A stretch of 64,000 nucleotides of DNA. Origin: Epilithonimonas lactis. GTDB taxonomy: Bacteria > Bacteroidota > Bacteroidia > Flavobacteriales > Weeksellaceae. Positions 8,804 to 16,932 of this stretch are shown here, one piece after another. Under the pieces are notes generated by a model, which searched no databases, was not told the origin of the DNA, and saw nothing but the letters and a program-made list of their open reading frames with translations. The first letter of the stretch is position 1. Each line of letters begins with the position of its first letter. The translations under genes and the position numbers were made by a program. The DNA lies in assembly GCF_900110605.1 (NCBI RefSeq), contig NZ_FOFI01000001.1, positions 992,001 to 1,056,000 on the forward strand, in the 5' to 3' direction.

Positions 8804-9151
8804 TTATTTAATAAAATCTTCTCTGTGCGGACTGAAAACATCCACCAAAATGCCGTCCTCCAGACATTCTACACCGTGAATGATATTGGAAGGAACGAAG
8901 AATGAATCTCCTTTTTTCAGGATTGAAATATCTTCTCCAATATTCACTTCAAACTTTCCCTCAGCAACATAAGTCACTTGAATGTGCGGATGTTTGTGTT
9001 TGTATCCAATTCCTCCTTTTTTGAAACGGACATTGACCATCATTACAGAATTATCGTAGCCAACAATCTGTCGGTCGATGTATTCATCTATTTTTTCCCA
9101 TTCTGTGGAATCCGATTTGTAGAATATCTTTGATGTTTGTTCTGTTTTCAA
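8804..9151 (-). CDS. kdgF: KdgF-like cupin (unsaturated uronate to DKI)
   Basis: Small single-domain cupin of 115 aa. KdgF proteins linearise 4,5-unsaturated galacturonate to 5-keto-4-deoxyuronate (DKI), the substrate of KduI. The metal-binding motif HKHPHIQ (about residues 52-58) and a later histidine in IIHGVE (about 93) fit the H-H-Q-H ligand set of the family. No ATG precedes the domain: the frame opens with TTG at 9151, and the next ATG lies inside the cupin fold, so a TTG start is likely. It sits between uxaC and kdgK. Confidence 0.8.
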   Translation of the reverse strand: MKTEQTSKIFYKSDSTEWEKIDEYIDRQIVGYDNSVMMVNVRFKKGGIGYKHKHPHIQVTYVAEGKFEVNIGEDISILKKGDSFFVPSNIIHGVECLEDGILVDVFSPHREDFIK

Positions 9152-9217
9152 TTGAGATTGGTTTGATGTTAACCTTCGGCTATTGATATTTACCCTTTCG
9201 GGTTCGTTATTTTAAAT

Positions 9218-10621
9218 TTAAAAAGTGAAATATTCTTTAGCATTATTGTAGCAAATATCTGAAACCACTTTTCCAACCAAATCCAAGTCTTGAGGCAATT
9301 CTCCAGACTCGATCTCGTTTCCTAACAAGTTACATAAAACTCTTCTGAAATATTCGTGTCTTGGGAAAGAAAGGAAACTTCTGGAGTCCGTTAGCATTCC
9401 AACGAAAGTGCTGATCAATCCCATATTTGATAGGGCGTTCAGTTGTTTTTCCATTCCATCTTTTTGATCTAGAAACCACCAACCGGAACCGAACTGTACT
9501 TTTCCTTTCACAGAACCATCGTTGAAATTTCCAATCATTGTTGCCATAATTTCGTTGTCCGCAGGATTCAGATTGTAAATGATCGTTTTAGTTAATTTAT
9601 CTTTGGAATCCAATGTGTTAAGGAACTTTGAAAGGTTGACCGCTTGACCGAAATCTCCGATAGAATCCCAACCTGTATCTGGTCCTAGAACCTTCAACAT
9701 TCTTGCATTGTTGTTTCTCAACGCACCCAAATGATATTGCTGAACCCAACCTAAAGAATGATAAGTCTCTCCCAAAAACAATAAAATCGCAGTTTTGAAT
9801 TGTTCAATTTGGTGAGGCGTCAAAGTTTCGCCTTTTCTTTTGGTTTCAAAAATTGTATTGATCTCTGAATCTGTGAACATTTCGAAAGAGATATTGTTCA
9901 ATCCGTGATCACACAATCTGCAACCATTTTCGTGGAAAAACTGGATTCTTTTGTTCAAAGCTTCCTGCAAATCTTGGTAAGAATTGATTTCGATTCCTGC
10001 TGATTCGCCTAATTTATCGATGTAAGAATTGTAATCTTCGTTGTCAATCAAAATCGCTTTATCAGGACGGAAAGCTGTACTCACCTTGATCCCGATGTTG
10101 TTCTGTTTGATTGTCTGGTGATATTCTAAAGTGTCAATCGGATCTTCTGTGGTACAAACCGTTTCCACATTTCTCATTTTCAACAAGCCGTGAACAGATT
10201 TCTCTGGTGTTTGAAGTTGAGCAGATACATTTTCGTAAACTTCGTCTGCATTTTTTTCGCTTAGCAAGTCATAAACGTCAAAATATCTTGCCAATTCTAA
10301 ATGTGTCCAATGGAACAAAGGATTTCTCAAAGTATTCGGAACTGTTTTTGCCCACGCGGCGAATTTTTCTTTGTCAGAAGCGTCTCCAGTGATGAATTTT
10401 TCGTTCACGCCCATCGTTCTCATCGCTCTCCATTTGTAATGGTCGCCACCGATCCAGACTTGAGTGATGTTCTCAAACTGACGGTTTTCTGCGATCTCTT
10501 TCGGAGGCAAGTGGTTGTGATAATCGATAATCGGTTGTTTCTCAGCAAAATTGAAATACAACTCTTCAGCGAATTTATTTTTCAGTAAAAATGTATCTGT
10601 AATGAAAGGTTTTGTGCTCAT
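9218..10621 (-). CDS. uxaC: Uronate isomerase
   Basis: Isomerises D-galacturonate to D-tagaturonate (and glucuronate to fructuronate), the entry step of the saturated branch. The 467-aa protein is the normal length for the UxaC family of the amidohydrolase superfamily. The metal-site HxH is in DYHNHLPP (about residues 33-40), followed by the expected QVWIGGDHYKWR and the late LTDSRSFLSFPRHEYFRR motif. It follows kduD by a 36-bp spacer made of repeated words. Confidence 0.95.
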   Translation of the reverse strand: MSTKPFITDTFLLKNKFAEELYFNFAEKQPIIDYHNHLPPKEIAENRQFENITQVWIGGDHYKWRAMRTMGVNEKFITGDASDKEKFAAWAKTVPNTLRNPLFHWTHLELARYFDVYDLLSEKNADEVYENVSAQLQTPEKSVHGLLKMRNVETVCTTEDPIDTLEYHQTIKQNNIGIKVSTAFRPDKAILIDNEDYNSYIDKLGESAGIEINSYQDLQEALNKRIQFFHENGCRLCDHGLNNISFEMFTDSEINTIFETKRKGETLTPHQIEQFKTAILLFLGETYHSLGWVQQYHLGALRNNNARMLKVLGPDTGWDSIGDFGQAVNLSKFLNTLDSKDKLTKTIIYNLNPADNEIMATMIGNFNDGSVKGKVQFGSGWWFLDQKDGMEKQLNALSNMGLISTFVGMLTDSRSFLSFPRHEYFRRVLCNLLGNEIESGELPQDLDLVGKVVSDICYNNAKEYFTF

Positions 10622-10657
10622 AAGACTAATAGATGATAGACTGATAGATGAAAGACT
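10622..10657 (-). repeat. Word-repeat spacer before uxaC
   Basis: On the minus strand this gap consists of imperfect repeats of the words TCATCTATCAGTCTA / TCATCTATTAGTCT, ending directly at the uxaC ATG. Similar degenerate spacers precede dnaJ and hisS. Confidence 0.5.
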
Positions 10658-11443
10658 TTATTCGTTTGAAGGTTTGCCGATGGTTGCCAAGATTCCGCCA
10701 TCAACGTAGATGATCTGTCCGTTGATGAATTGACTAGCTTCGGAAGCCAGGAAAATTGCGGTTCCTGCCAAATCTTCTGGATTTCCCCAACGACCTTCTG
10801 GCGTTCTGCTGATAATGAACTCGTTGAAAGGATTTCCGTCCACTCTGATTGGTTCAGTCTGAGACGTTGCAAAATATCCAGGACCGATTCCGTTCACTTG
10901 GATGTTGTGTTTTGCCCATTCTGTTGCCAGATTTTTGGTCAGCATTTTCAGTCCGCCTTTTGCAGAAGCGTAAGCCACGACGTTGTCACGGCCCAATTCG
11001 CTCATCATAGAACAGATGTTGATGATCTTTCCGGATCTTCTTTTGATCATATTTCTCGCCACCAATTGTGACATGATGAAAGGTCCGGTCAAATCTACAT
11101 CGATCACTTTTCGGAATTCAGAAACTTCCATTTCCAGGGCTGGAACTCTTTTGATGATTCCGGCGTTATTAATCAGGATGTCGATCTGTTTGTGATTTGC
11201 TTCGATCTCTGCTACTTTTTCAGCTGCAATTTTCTCGTCGGTCACATCAAAAATATAACCTGTCGCTTTGAAACCTTTTGATTGATAGTATTTGATAGCT
11301 TCTTCCAGTTTCGATGGTGTAGTGCTGGTAACGACCAATTCTGCGCCCGCTGAGCCCAAACCTTCTGCCATTGCCAAACCAAGACCGTGCGTTCCACCGG
11401 TGATTAAAGCCACTTTTCCTGTTAAGTCGAATAAATTTGTCAT
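10658..11443 (-). CDS. kduD: 2-deoxy-D-gluconate 3-dehydrogenase (SDR)
   Basis: Short-chain dehydrogenase of 261 aa that reduces 2,5-diketo-3-deoxygluconate (DKII) to KDG. The cofactor site GGTHGLGLAMA is at about residues 16-26, NNAGI at about 91-95, and the catalytic YASAKGG at about 155-161. Sequence alone cannot fully separate KduD from gluconate 5-dehydrogenase. The adjacent kduI, 117 bp upstream, decides for KduD. Confidence 0.92.
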   Translation of the reverse strand: MTNLFDLTGKVALITGGTHGLGLAMAEGLGSAGAELVVTSTTPSKLEEAIKYYQSKGFKATGYIFDVTDEKIAAEKVAEIEANHKQIDILINNAGIIKRVPALEMEVSEFRKVIDVDLTGPFIMSQLVARNMIKRRSGKIINICSMMSELGRDNVVAYASAKGGLKMLTKNLATEWAKHNIQVNGIGPGYFATSQTEPIRVDGNPFNEFIISRTPEGRWGNPEDLAGTAIFLASEASQFINGQIIYVDGGILATIGKPSNE

Positions 11444-11486
11444 TTTAAAAATATCTTTTAGTAAAGTATTTTGAAATATTTTTGTT

Positions 11487-11546
11487 CTCGCAGATTTAGC
11501 AGATAATGCTGATTTTAAATTTGCCTGATTTGCTAAGTCTGCGAGA
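11487..11546. repeat. 60-bp intergenic palindrome
   Basis: CTCGCAGATTTAGCAGAT at the left end is matched on the opposite strand by CTCGCAGACTTAGCAAAT at the right end (16 of 18). It lies between kduI and kduD and can form a long hairpin in the operon mRNA. It resembles the CTCGCAGATT-type palindromes common between genes in this group, as I recall them. Confidence 0.65.
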
Positions 11547-11560
11547 GCTTAAATCTCTAA

Positions 11561-12397
11561 TTATTTTAATTCGTCGGTTTTTACAGCATCCATATCGCCG
11601 TAATCCATATTTTCTCCTGCCATTCCCCAAATGAAGGTGTAATTCGCAGTTCCAACACCTGAGTGAATCGACCATTCCGGAGAGATCACGGCGTCTCTGT
11701 TTTTAAGGAAAATATGACGTGTCTCCGTTGGTTGTCCCATGAAGTGTGAAACCGTTTGCCCTTCTTCCAGATCGAAGTAGAAATAAGCCTCCATTCTTCT
11801 TGTATGAGTATGAGAAGGCATTGTGTTCCATACGCTTCCTTCGTGCAATTCGGTCATTCCCATTTGAAGTTGGCAAGTTTCCAGAACGCTGTTCACAATT
11901 AATTTGTTGATGGTTCTTCTGTTCGCATATTTTGCATCGCCCAATTCTACAATCTCTGCTTCAGCCTTTGTGATTTTCTTAGTTGGAAAAGCGTGATGAG
12001 CTGGCGCAGAATTGATATAGAAAAAAGGTTGTTCACCGTTTACAGCTTCGAAAGTCACTTCCTTGTTTCCTTTTCCTATATATAAGGCTTCTTTATTATT
12101 AAGTTCGTAAACTGTTCCGTCAACAGTTACTTTTCCTTTTCCACCTACGTTGATGATTCCTATTTCTCTTCTTTCAAGAAAGTAAGGCGCTTTCAATTCA
12201 TCAATGGTTTCCAATGTTAAAGCTTTGTCCGTCGGCATAATTCCACCAACGATCAAACGGTCGTACATGGTGTAAACCAATTTGATCTGGTTTTCTAAGA
12301 ATAGGTCGTTGATAAGAAATTCTCTTCTTAAATCTTCTGTTGTGTAATTTTTGGCATCATTCGGATGATGCGCATATCGGAATTCTGATTGAGTCAT
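11561..12397 (-). CDS. kduI: 5-keto-4-deoxyuronate isomerase
   Basis: Zinc-dependent cupin isomerase converting DKI to DKII in the unsaturated-uronate branch. At 278 aa it has the standard family length. The metal ligands are visible in MPSHTHTRRMEAYFYF (about residues 193-208), with a further histidine in SIHSGVG. It is the first gene of the minus-strand arm. A LacI-type palindrome lies only 35-50 bp upstream of the ATG, a position suited to repression. Confidence 0.95.
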   Translation of the reverse strand: MTQSEFRYAHHPNDAKNYTTEDLRREFLINDLFLENQIKLVYTMYDRLIVGGIMPTDKALTLETIDELKAPYFLERREIGIINVGGKGKVTVDGTVYELNNKEALYIGKGNKEVTFEAVNGEQPFFYINSAPAHHAFPTKKITKAEAEIVELGDAKYANRRTINKLIVNSVLETCQLQMGMTELHEGSVWNTMPSHTHTRRMEAYFYFDLEEGQTVSHFMGQPTETRHIFLKNRDAVISPEWSIHSGVGTANYTFIWGMAGENMDYGDMDAVKTDELK

Positions 12398-12431
12398 TTT
12401 GATCTTTTAATGTGAACAAATAATTAACGAT

Positions 12432-12447
12432 GTGTAATCGATTGCAC
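12432..12447. promoter_or_regulatory. Probable LacI-family operator 1
   Basis: GTGTAATCGATTGCAC is a 16-bp palindrome with one mismatched pair and a central CpG, the classic LacI-family operator form. It lies 35 bp upstream of the kduI start codon. The LacI-family gene at 26719 is the only such regulator in view. Confidence 0.75.
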
Positions 12448-12451
12448 TAAC

Positions 12452-12463
12452 AATTGCGCAATT
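12452..12463. promoter_or_regulatory. Second palindrome, AATTGCGCAATT
   Basis: A perfect 12-bp palindrome with a central CpG, centred 18 bp from the centre of operator 1. It may be an auxiliary site for the same repressor or a site for another regulator. A shorter copy of its core is at 13203-13210. Confidence 0.4.
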
Positions 12464-13100
12464 TGGCACAGCAAATAATTTTTGTAAATATAAATATAAA
12501 TTTCAACTGAGAAACAAAAAATAGAATTTAATTTTATTTTGTTTAAAATCAGTTGTTTATGAGTGTTTATATGTTGTTTTTACCAAGCTGGAGAGGATTC
12601 GGAAGTGTGTCATTTCGCTCATTACTTCTATTTTATTGTCTTTTTCTATTTTTTAATGATTTTGTACAATAATTATCGTTTTTAAATCAATATATTGTTT
12701 AGTGTGTTGAAATTCAGTATTTTAATTACTGATAATTTAAATTAGATGGAATAGTATAATTTTTACTTTCAAGAACTTATTTTAGTGTAAAAAAAAATCA
12801 ATTTTGTTATAACTGTTATCTTTAAGTTAATTTTTGGTTAATTCAAACTGGTGAAAATTTTCATTTTTTCGATACATAATAGAGCAAAATCAGAAATATT
12901 GCATGGTCTTTTTAAAAAAAGCCATTTAAAATAAAATTGTCTCATGTGTTTCAAGTAGTTGATTTTTAATTATTTATGAACTATCTTATCATAATATTTT
13001 ACTACCTGTCAAAGGAAATCTTTTAAAACGTGGTTTTTTCTAGCTGACAATTAAAAAATAATCTTAGTTTAGTCGTGTTGAGTAATCTTTAATTAGAGAG

Positions 13101-13116
13101 GTGCAATCGATTGCAT
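13101..13116. promoter_or_regulatory. Probable LacI-family operator 2
   Basis: GTGCAATCGATTGCAT contains the perfect 14-bp palindrome TGCAATCGATTGCA with a central CpG. It shares 14 of 16 bases with operator 1. It lies about 240 bp upstream of the first pectinesterase gene. The centres of the two operators are 669 bp apart, so DNA looping is possible. Confidence 0.75.
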
Positions 13117-13202
13117 TTTGATATTTATTTTAAATTAATTATCGAAATAAAAATACAGTTCAGCATCATTGTTAAGAACAGACATGAAATTTACTGTTGG
13201 AT

Positions 13203-13210
13203 TTGCGCAA
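13203..13210. promoter_or_regulatory. TTGCGCAA palindrome
   Basis: An 8-bp perfect palindrome repeating the core of the site at 12452-12463, here 98 bp from the centre of operator 2. Its short length makes chance occurrence possible. Confidence 0.25.
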
Positions 13211-13296
13211 TAATTGAAACTAATACAAAAGAAAATTACTGATACAAAATCATGGTTATTGATAATAAACGCATTCATATTTTTAATTTTTTTTTT

Positions 13297-13337
13297 ACAG
13301 ACTTTCTCCTGTAAGGGAGTGAGTCTGTATTTTTATT
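13297..13337 (+). terminator. Terminator-like hairpin in the CE8 leader
   Basis: ACAGACT (13297-13303) pairs with AGTCTGT (13322-13328), with CTCC/GGAG pairing inside, followed by ATTTTTATT. It ends about 18 bp before the pectinesterase ATG and about 180 bp after operator 2. It could be a leader attenuator or the end of a small RNA started near operator 2. Confidence 0.55.
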
Positions 13338-13354
13338 AAACAAGCTTACCTTTT

Positions 13355-14377
13355 ATGAAGATCACCAAGTTTTACAAAGACGTTACATTTCTATCACTTT
13401 TTTCAGCAGTGTTGCTTTGTATCCTTTCTTTCAAAACGTCTGCTGACAAAACCATCATTGTTTCTAAAGATGGAAAGGGTGATTTCACAACAATTCAACA
13501 GGCTATAGACGCTGTAGGAGAAGGTGGAACGAGTCGAACAAAAATCATTGTGAAACCTGGTACTTACAGAGAAAAGATCACAATCCCAGCAACAAAAAGC
13601 GCCATCAGTCTGCTTGGTGAAAATGCGAAAAATACGATACTGGTCTACGGCGATTTTGCCTCGAAACAAAACGAGGAAGGCAAAAATATAGGAACAACTG
13701 GTTCATCCACGATCTTTATTTTTTCTAATGACTTCTCAGCGAAGAATATCACGTTCCAAAATGATGCTGGCAAAGTTGGACAAGCAGTTGCTGTACTGAT
13801 CACTGGCGACCGCTCGATTTTTGAGAACTGCCGATTTCTTGGATTTCAAGACACCTTATATTTGAAAGGCCAACAGGACGATTCCAACAAAACGAGAGAA
13901 GTCAGAAGTTATTTCAAAAACTGCTACATCGAGGGAACAACGGATTTTATCTTCGGAGCGGCAACGGCTGTCTTCGAAAAGTGTGAAATCTACGCAAAGG
14001 AATCTGCAACATATCTCACGGCAGCTTCAACGCCGGAAGGTAAAAAGTATGGTTTTGTTTTTACAGATTGTAAAATCACAGGCGATGCAAAATCCCGATC
14101 TGTTTATCTCGGAAGACCTTGGCGACCATTTGCGAAAACGGTCTTCATCAATACAGAGGTCAGTGAGGTCATCAAACCGGAAGGCTGGCACAATTGGAAC
14201 AAACCAGAGGCTGAGAAGACAACATTTTATGGTGAATTTAACTCCAAAGGAATAGGGTCAAATGTAAAAGATAGAGTTTACTGGTCTCATCAATTATCAA
14301 AAAAAGAAGCCGAAGAATATTCCATAAAAAACATCCTGTCTGGAACCGACAATTGGAATTTCAAAATCAAAAAGTAG
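13355..14377 (+). CDS. Pectinesterase, CE8 (first copy)
   Basis: Removes methyl esters from homogalacturonan outside the cytoplasm. The 340-aa protein has an N-terminal signal segment (about residues 10-30) and a right-handed beta-helix. CE8 hallmarks are present: QAVAV, the catalytic-aspartate motif GFQDTLY, GTTDFIFG with the second aspartate, and the arginine motif LGRPWRPF. It is the first gene of the plus-strand arm, downstream of operator 2 and the leader hairpin. It differs clearly from the second CE8 at 22809, so the pair is not a recent duplication. Confidence 0.93.
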   Translation: MKITKFYKDVTFLSLFSAVLLCILSFKTSADKTIIVSKDGKGDFTTIQQAIDAVGEGGTSRTKIIVKPGTYREKITIPATKSAISLLGENAKNTILVYGDFASKQNEEGKNIGTTGSSTIFIFSNDFSAKNITFQNDAGKVGQAVAVLITGDRSIFENCRFLGFQDTLYLKGQQDDSNKTREVRSYFKNCYIEGTTDFIFGAATAVFEKCEIYAKESATYLTAASTPEGKKYGFVFTDCKITGDAKSRSVYLGRPWRPFAKTVFINTEVSEVIKPEGWHNWNKPEAEKTTFYGEFNSKGIGSNVKDRVYWSHQLSKKEAEEYSIKNILSGTDNWNFKIKK

Positions 14378-14385
14378 TATTTGCA

Positions 14386-14410
14386 ATGTCACACTAAGCG
14401 GAGTCGAAGT
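14386..14410 (+). repeat. TGTCA-CTAAG-CGAAG dispersed repeat
   Basis: TGTCACACTAAGCGGAGTCG followed by AAGTG is one variant of a dispersed TGTCAnnCTGAG...CGAAG element also seen at 45186-45234 and 63394-63455. Confidence 0.45.
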
Positions 14411-14486
14411 GCCTTTGTGAACCTTAAAAAGTAAAGAATTTAAAGAAAAAAATTGTGCACTTTGTGTTCAAAATAAAAAAATAAAA

Positions 14487-15485
14487 ATGAAAAACATCAT
14501 CCTCAAATCCATCTACTCAGGAATTCTGATCAGCTTCATCAACTGTTCAGCCCAAACCGATGTGATCCAGAAGATCAAAAAAGAAGGAAGCAAACCTTTC
14601 TCCTACGCCGAGTTATCAGTTAAGGAAGGCGGGAAATGGGAAGGCAACCAATATGTTGGAGGGAATTTCAAAAATGTGACCGAATTACAAATTCCCGCAG
14701 AACACACCGATCATTCTTATTACATTCGATACGAAGGAATCGGTCTGGAAAACAACCAGGTTGGTTACAGATTATATTTGGATTGGAGAAATGCCACAGA
14801 TATTTTCGGTAAAAAAGTCAATACTTTGGTTTTACCAGAAGTGGGACAAGACGGTTTTGAATCTTACCACCACGATGCAGCTTGGGGACAGGATATTTTG
14901 AAATCCGGTCGCACGATTGGTGTTGGTTCCTATGGAAGATATGATGAGCAAAATGATTTTGTAGAGACATTCAAAACGGTAAAAAGTACGTCTGTAAAAG
15001 TCGTAAATGAAAAGACCAGCTCCTTCGCTGTAATCGATTACACAGGCTGGAAAACCTGGGGAGATGCGGTAGATTTGAAATCAAAACTGACGATATTCAA
15101 CAAAGACCGTTTTGTAAAAGTCGATTTGTCTTTGAACAACGCTGTTTCTGGTTTGTGTACAGGGATCGTTGCCATCAAAGATATTCCGTTCAAACAAGTG
15201 GTGAGTAAAAATAAAAAATGGGCTTACATTGCTACTTACGGCCAGCAAACTTTAGCCAAAAAAGAGGACAATCTGGGAATGGCGGTTTTCTATCCAATAG
15301 AAAGTTTTGATAAATATATTCAGACAAAATCAACGCACGTTGTGGTTTTCAAGAAAAACAAAAATGTATCGTATTACTTTCTGGGCGCTTGGTCGCAAGA
15401 ACCAAACGGTATCAAAACAGAAACCGAATTCTACCAGGATCTGGACAAAAAGTTAGAAACATTAGACCAAAACAATCAATTATAA
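14487..15485 (+). CDS. DUF4861 family exported protein
   Basis: The 332-aa protein has an N-terminal signal segment ending in a cysteine (SFINCSAQ, Cys at about residue 20) that may be lipidated, though the lipobox is not canonical. The rest fits the DUF4861 family, with YRLYLDWRNATDIFGK (about 92-107), YHHDAAWGQDILKSG and a final YFLGAWSQEP. Members recur in pectin and rhamnogalacturonan loci of Bacteroidetes, but I know of no settled activity. It overlaps nothing and is 12 bp ahead of GH105, so it is probably part of the same transcript. A perfect operator-like palindrome lies inside it at 15029-15042. Confidence 0.8.
   Translation: MKNIILKSIYSGILISFINCSAQTDVIQKIKKEGSKPFSYAELSVKEGGKWEGNQYVGGNFKNVTELQIPAEHTDHSYYIRYEGIGLENNQVGYRLYLDWRNATDIFGKKVNTLVLPEVGQDGFESYHHDAAWGQDILKSGRTIGVGSYGRYDEQNDFVETFKTVKSTSVKVVNEKTSSFAVIDYTGWKTWGDAVDLKSKLTIFNKDRFVKVDLSLNNAVSGLCTGIVAIKDIPFKQVVSKNKKWAYIATYGQQTLAKKEDNLGMAVFYPIESFDKYIQTKSTHVVVFKKNKNVSYYFLGAWSQEPNGIKTETEFYQDLDKKLETLDQNNQL
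15029..15042. promoter_or_regulatory. Operator-like palindrome inside the DUF4861 gene
   Basis: TGTAATCGATTACA is a perfect 14-bp palindrome with a central CpG and matches the half-sites of operators 1 and 2 at 10 or more positions. It encodes V-I-D-Y within the DUF4861 protein, so it could be coincidental. Confidence 0.3.
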
Positions 15486-15497
15486 AATTTCAAACCA

Positions 15498-16754
15498 ATG
15501 AGTTTTATGAATAGTAAATTAAAAATATACACTTTCGCAATTCTAAGTTCAGGAATGTTCTTGGCCTCTGCGCAGACAAAAACGACAGCTGTAAAACCAT
15601 CCACTGAAACTTCGAAGTCTGGAAAAGTAGTTCCCACAAACCTGAAATGGTCCGAAAGAATGCTCCTTTCCGAGATGAACCGCTTCCCAGAATCCTGGAT
15701 GCTCGACTTCAGCAAAAGCCCAAAATGGACCTATCCCGCAGCCATCGTTTTAGATGCTGCTGAGCAAGTCTACGCAAATACCGGCAAAAAAGAATACTAC
15801 GATTACATCAGCAGCTTCGGCGACAAATTGGTCAAAGAAGATGGAACCATCGTTTCCTACGAACTGGAAAAGTACAACATCGACCTTTTGAATAGCGGAA
15901 ACGTATTGCTTTATCTTTACGAAAAAGAGAAAAAAGAAAAATACCTGAAAGCCCTACAAACGCTTCGCTTACAAATCGACGGACAGCCAAGAACCAATGA
16001 AGGCTCTTTCTGGCACAAAAAAATATATCCCAATCAGGTTTGGCTAGACGGACTTTACATGGGAATGCCTTTCTACACGCACTATACCAAAGATTTTACA
16101 ACAGGAGCTGATGCTACAAAAGCTTATGATGATGTGGTGATGCAGTTTGATTCCGTTCAGAAAAATCTTTTGGACAAAAAAACAGGATTGCTCTACCACG
16201 CTTGGGACGAGAGCAAGGAGCAGGCTTGGGCAGACAAACAGACCGGACTTTCTCCCAATTTCTGGGGTCGTGCAATGGGCTGGTACGGAATGGCGATGGT
16301 CGACGTTTTGGACCATTTGCCAAAAGATCATCCCGGAAGAGCAAGTATCATTTCCTACATCAAATCCTTCTCAGATGCTGTGATCAAGTATCAGGACAAA
16401 AAATCAGGTCTGTGGTATCAGGTTTTGGACAAGCCATTGGCAAACGGCAATTATGAAGAGGCAACGGCTTCCGCCATGTTTGTCTACACGATGATCAAGT
16501 CGGTCAACAAAGGTTATTTGCCAAAATCTTACAAAGCAGCAGCGAAGAAAGGTTATGACGGCATCATCAAAGATCTAATTACAGTGGACGAAAATGGTGT
16601 GGTCAATCTCAACAAATGTTGTGCTGTAGCAGGTTTGGGTGGAAAACCTTACCGCGACGGCAGCTACGAATATTACGTCAACGAGCAGATCCGTTCCAAC
16701 GATGCAAAGGGAACCGGACCATTCATCTTGGCAAGTCTGGAATTCGAAAAGTAA
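15498..16754 (+). CDS. GH105 unsaturated uronyl hydrolase (copy 1)
   Basis: Removes the 4,5-unsaturated galacturonyl residue from the non-reducing end of oligosaccharides produced by lyases. The 418-aa protein has a signal peptide (to about residue 26, cleaved near ASAQ) and an (alpha/alpha)6 barrel with the catalytic aspartate in HAWDES (about residue 230). FWGRAMGWYGMAMVD and CCAVAGLGGKPYRDGSYEYY are family stretches. An internal ATG three codons in is an alternative start. It is a close tandem paralogue of the next gene, with a structured repeat in between. Confidence 0.92.
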   Translation: MSFMNSKLKIYTFAILSSGMFLASAQTKTTAVKPSTETSKSGKVVPTNLKWSERMLLSEMNRFPESWMLDFSKSPKWTYPAAIVLDAAEQVYANTGKKEYYDYISSFGDKLVKEDGTIVSYELEKYNIDLLNSGNVLLYLYEKEKKEKYLKALQTLRLQIDGQPRTNEGSFWHKKIYPNQVWLDGLYMGMPFYTHYTKDFTTGADATKAYDDVVMQFDSVQKNLLDKKTGLLYHAWDESKEQAWADKQTGLSPNFWGRAMGWYGMAMVDVLDHLPKDHPGRASIISYIKSFSDAVIKYQDKKSGLWYQVLDKPLANGNYEEATASAMFVYTMIKSVNKGYLPKSYKAAAKKGYDGIIKDLITVDENGVVNLNKCCAVAGLGGKPYRDGSYEYYVNEQIRSNDAKGTGPFILASLEFEK

Positions 16755-16771
16755 GATGATAAGAATTATTT

Positions 16772-16862
16772 GGGCAGCTTTTTCCGTCTTCCGTTCCCGC
16801 TATTTTTTGCCAGTGCTTTGGCCAATTCAAAAAAATGAGCTCCACTCAAGCCGGGCTGCAGG
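16772..16862 (+). repeat. Structured dispersed repeat, copy A
   Basis: Begins GGGCAGC and ends GGGCTGCAGG, so GCAGC can pair with GCTGC at the two ends. Internally GCT-A-TTTTTTG pairs with CAAAAAAATGAGC around a small GCCA/TGGC hairpin. The segment CTCCACTCAAGCCGGGCTGC is nearly identical in copies B and D. It sits between the two GH105 genes. Confidence 0.75.
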
Positions 16863-16932
16863 TTTCCAGATAAAAACAAAGTTTCGTTTACAGAATTTTG
16901 TCTATTCAAAAAATAAAAAAAATAAAAGCAAT

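Larger units (their letters stand above)
12398..13354. promoter_or_regulatory. Divergent control region of the pectin locus
   Basis: This 957-bp, very AT-rich region separates the two divergent arms. No credible coding sequence was found. It contains two LacI-type palindromes, one near each end, two TTGCGCAA-core palindromes near them, and a terminator-like hairpin just before the pectinesterase gene. The middle (about 12480-13080) shows only AT-rich sequence with no structure I can support. Both arms are presumably switched on together when uronate signals release the repressor. Confidence 0.75.

Noticed and set aside
13184-13213. 9-codon frame MKFTVGFAQ in the pectin control region as a leader peptide
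   Set aside because: Too short to support, with no run of regulatory codons, though it lies upstream of the terminator-like hairpin.
16639-16932. Upstream extension of the second GH105 frame
   Set aside because: It lies in another frame of the first GH105 gene and then runs through the structured repeat. The signal peptide begins at the ATG at 16933.
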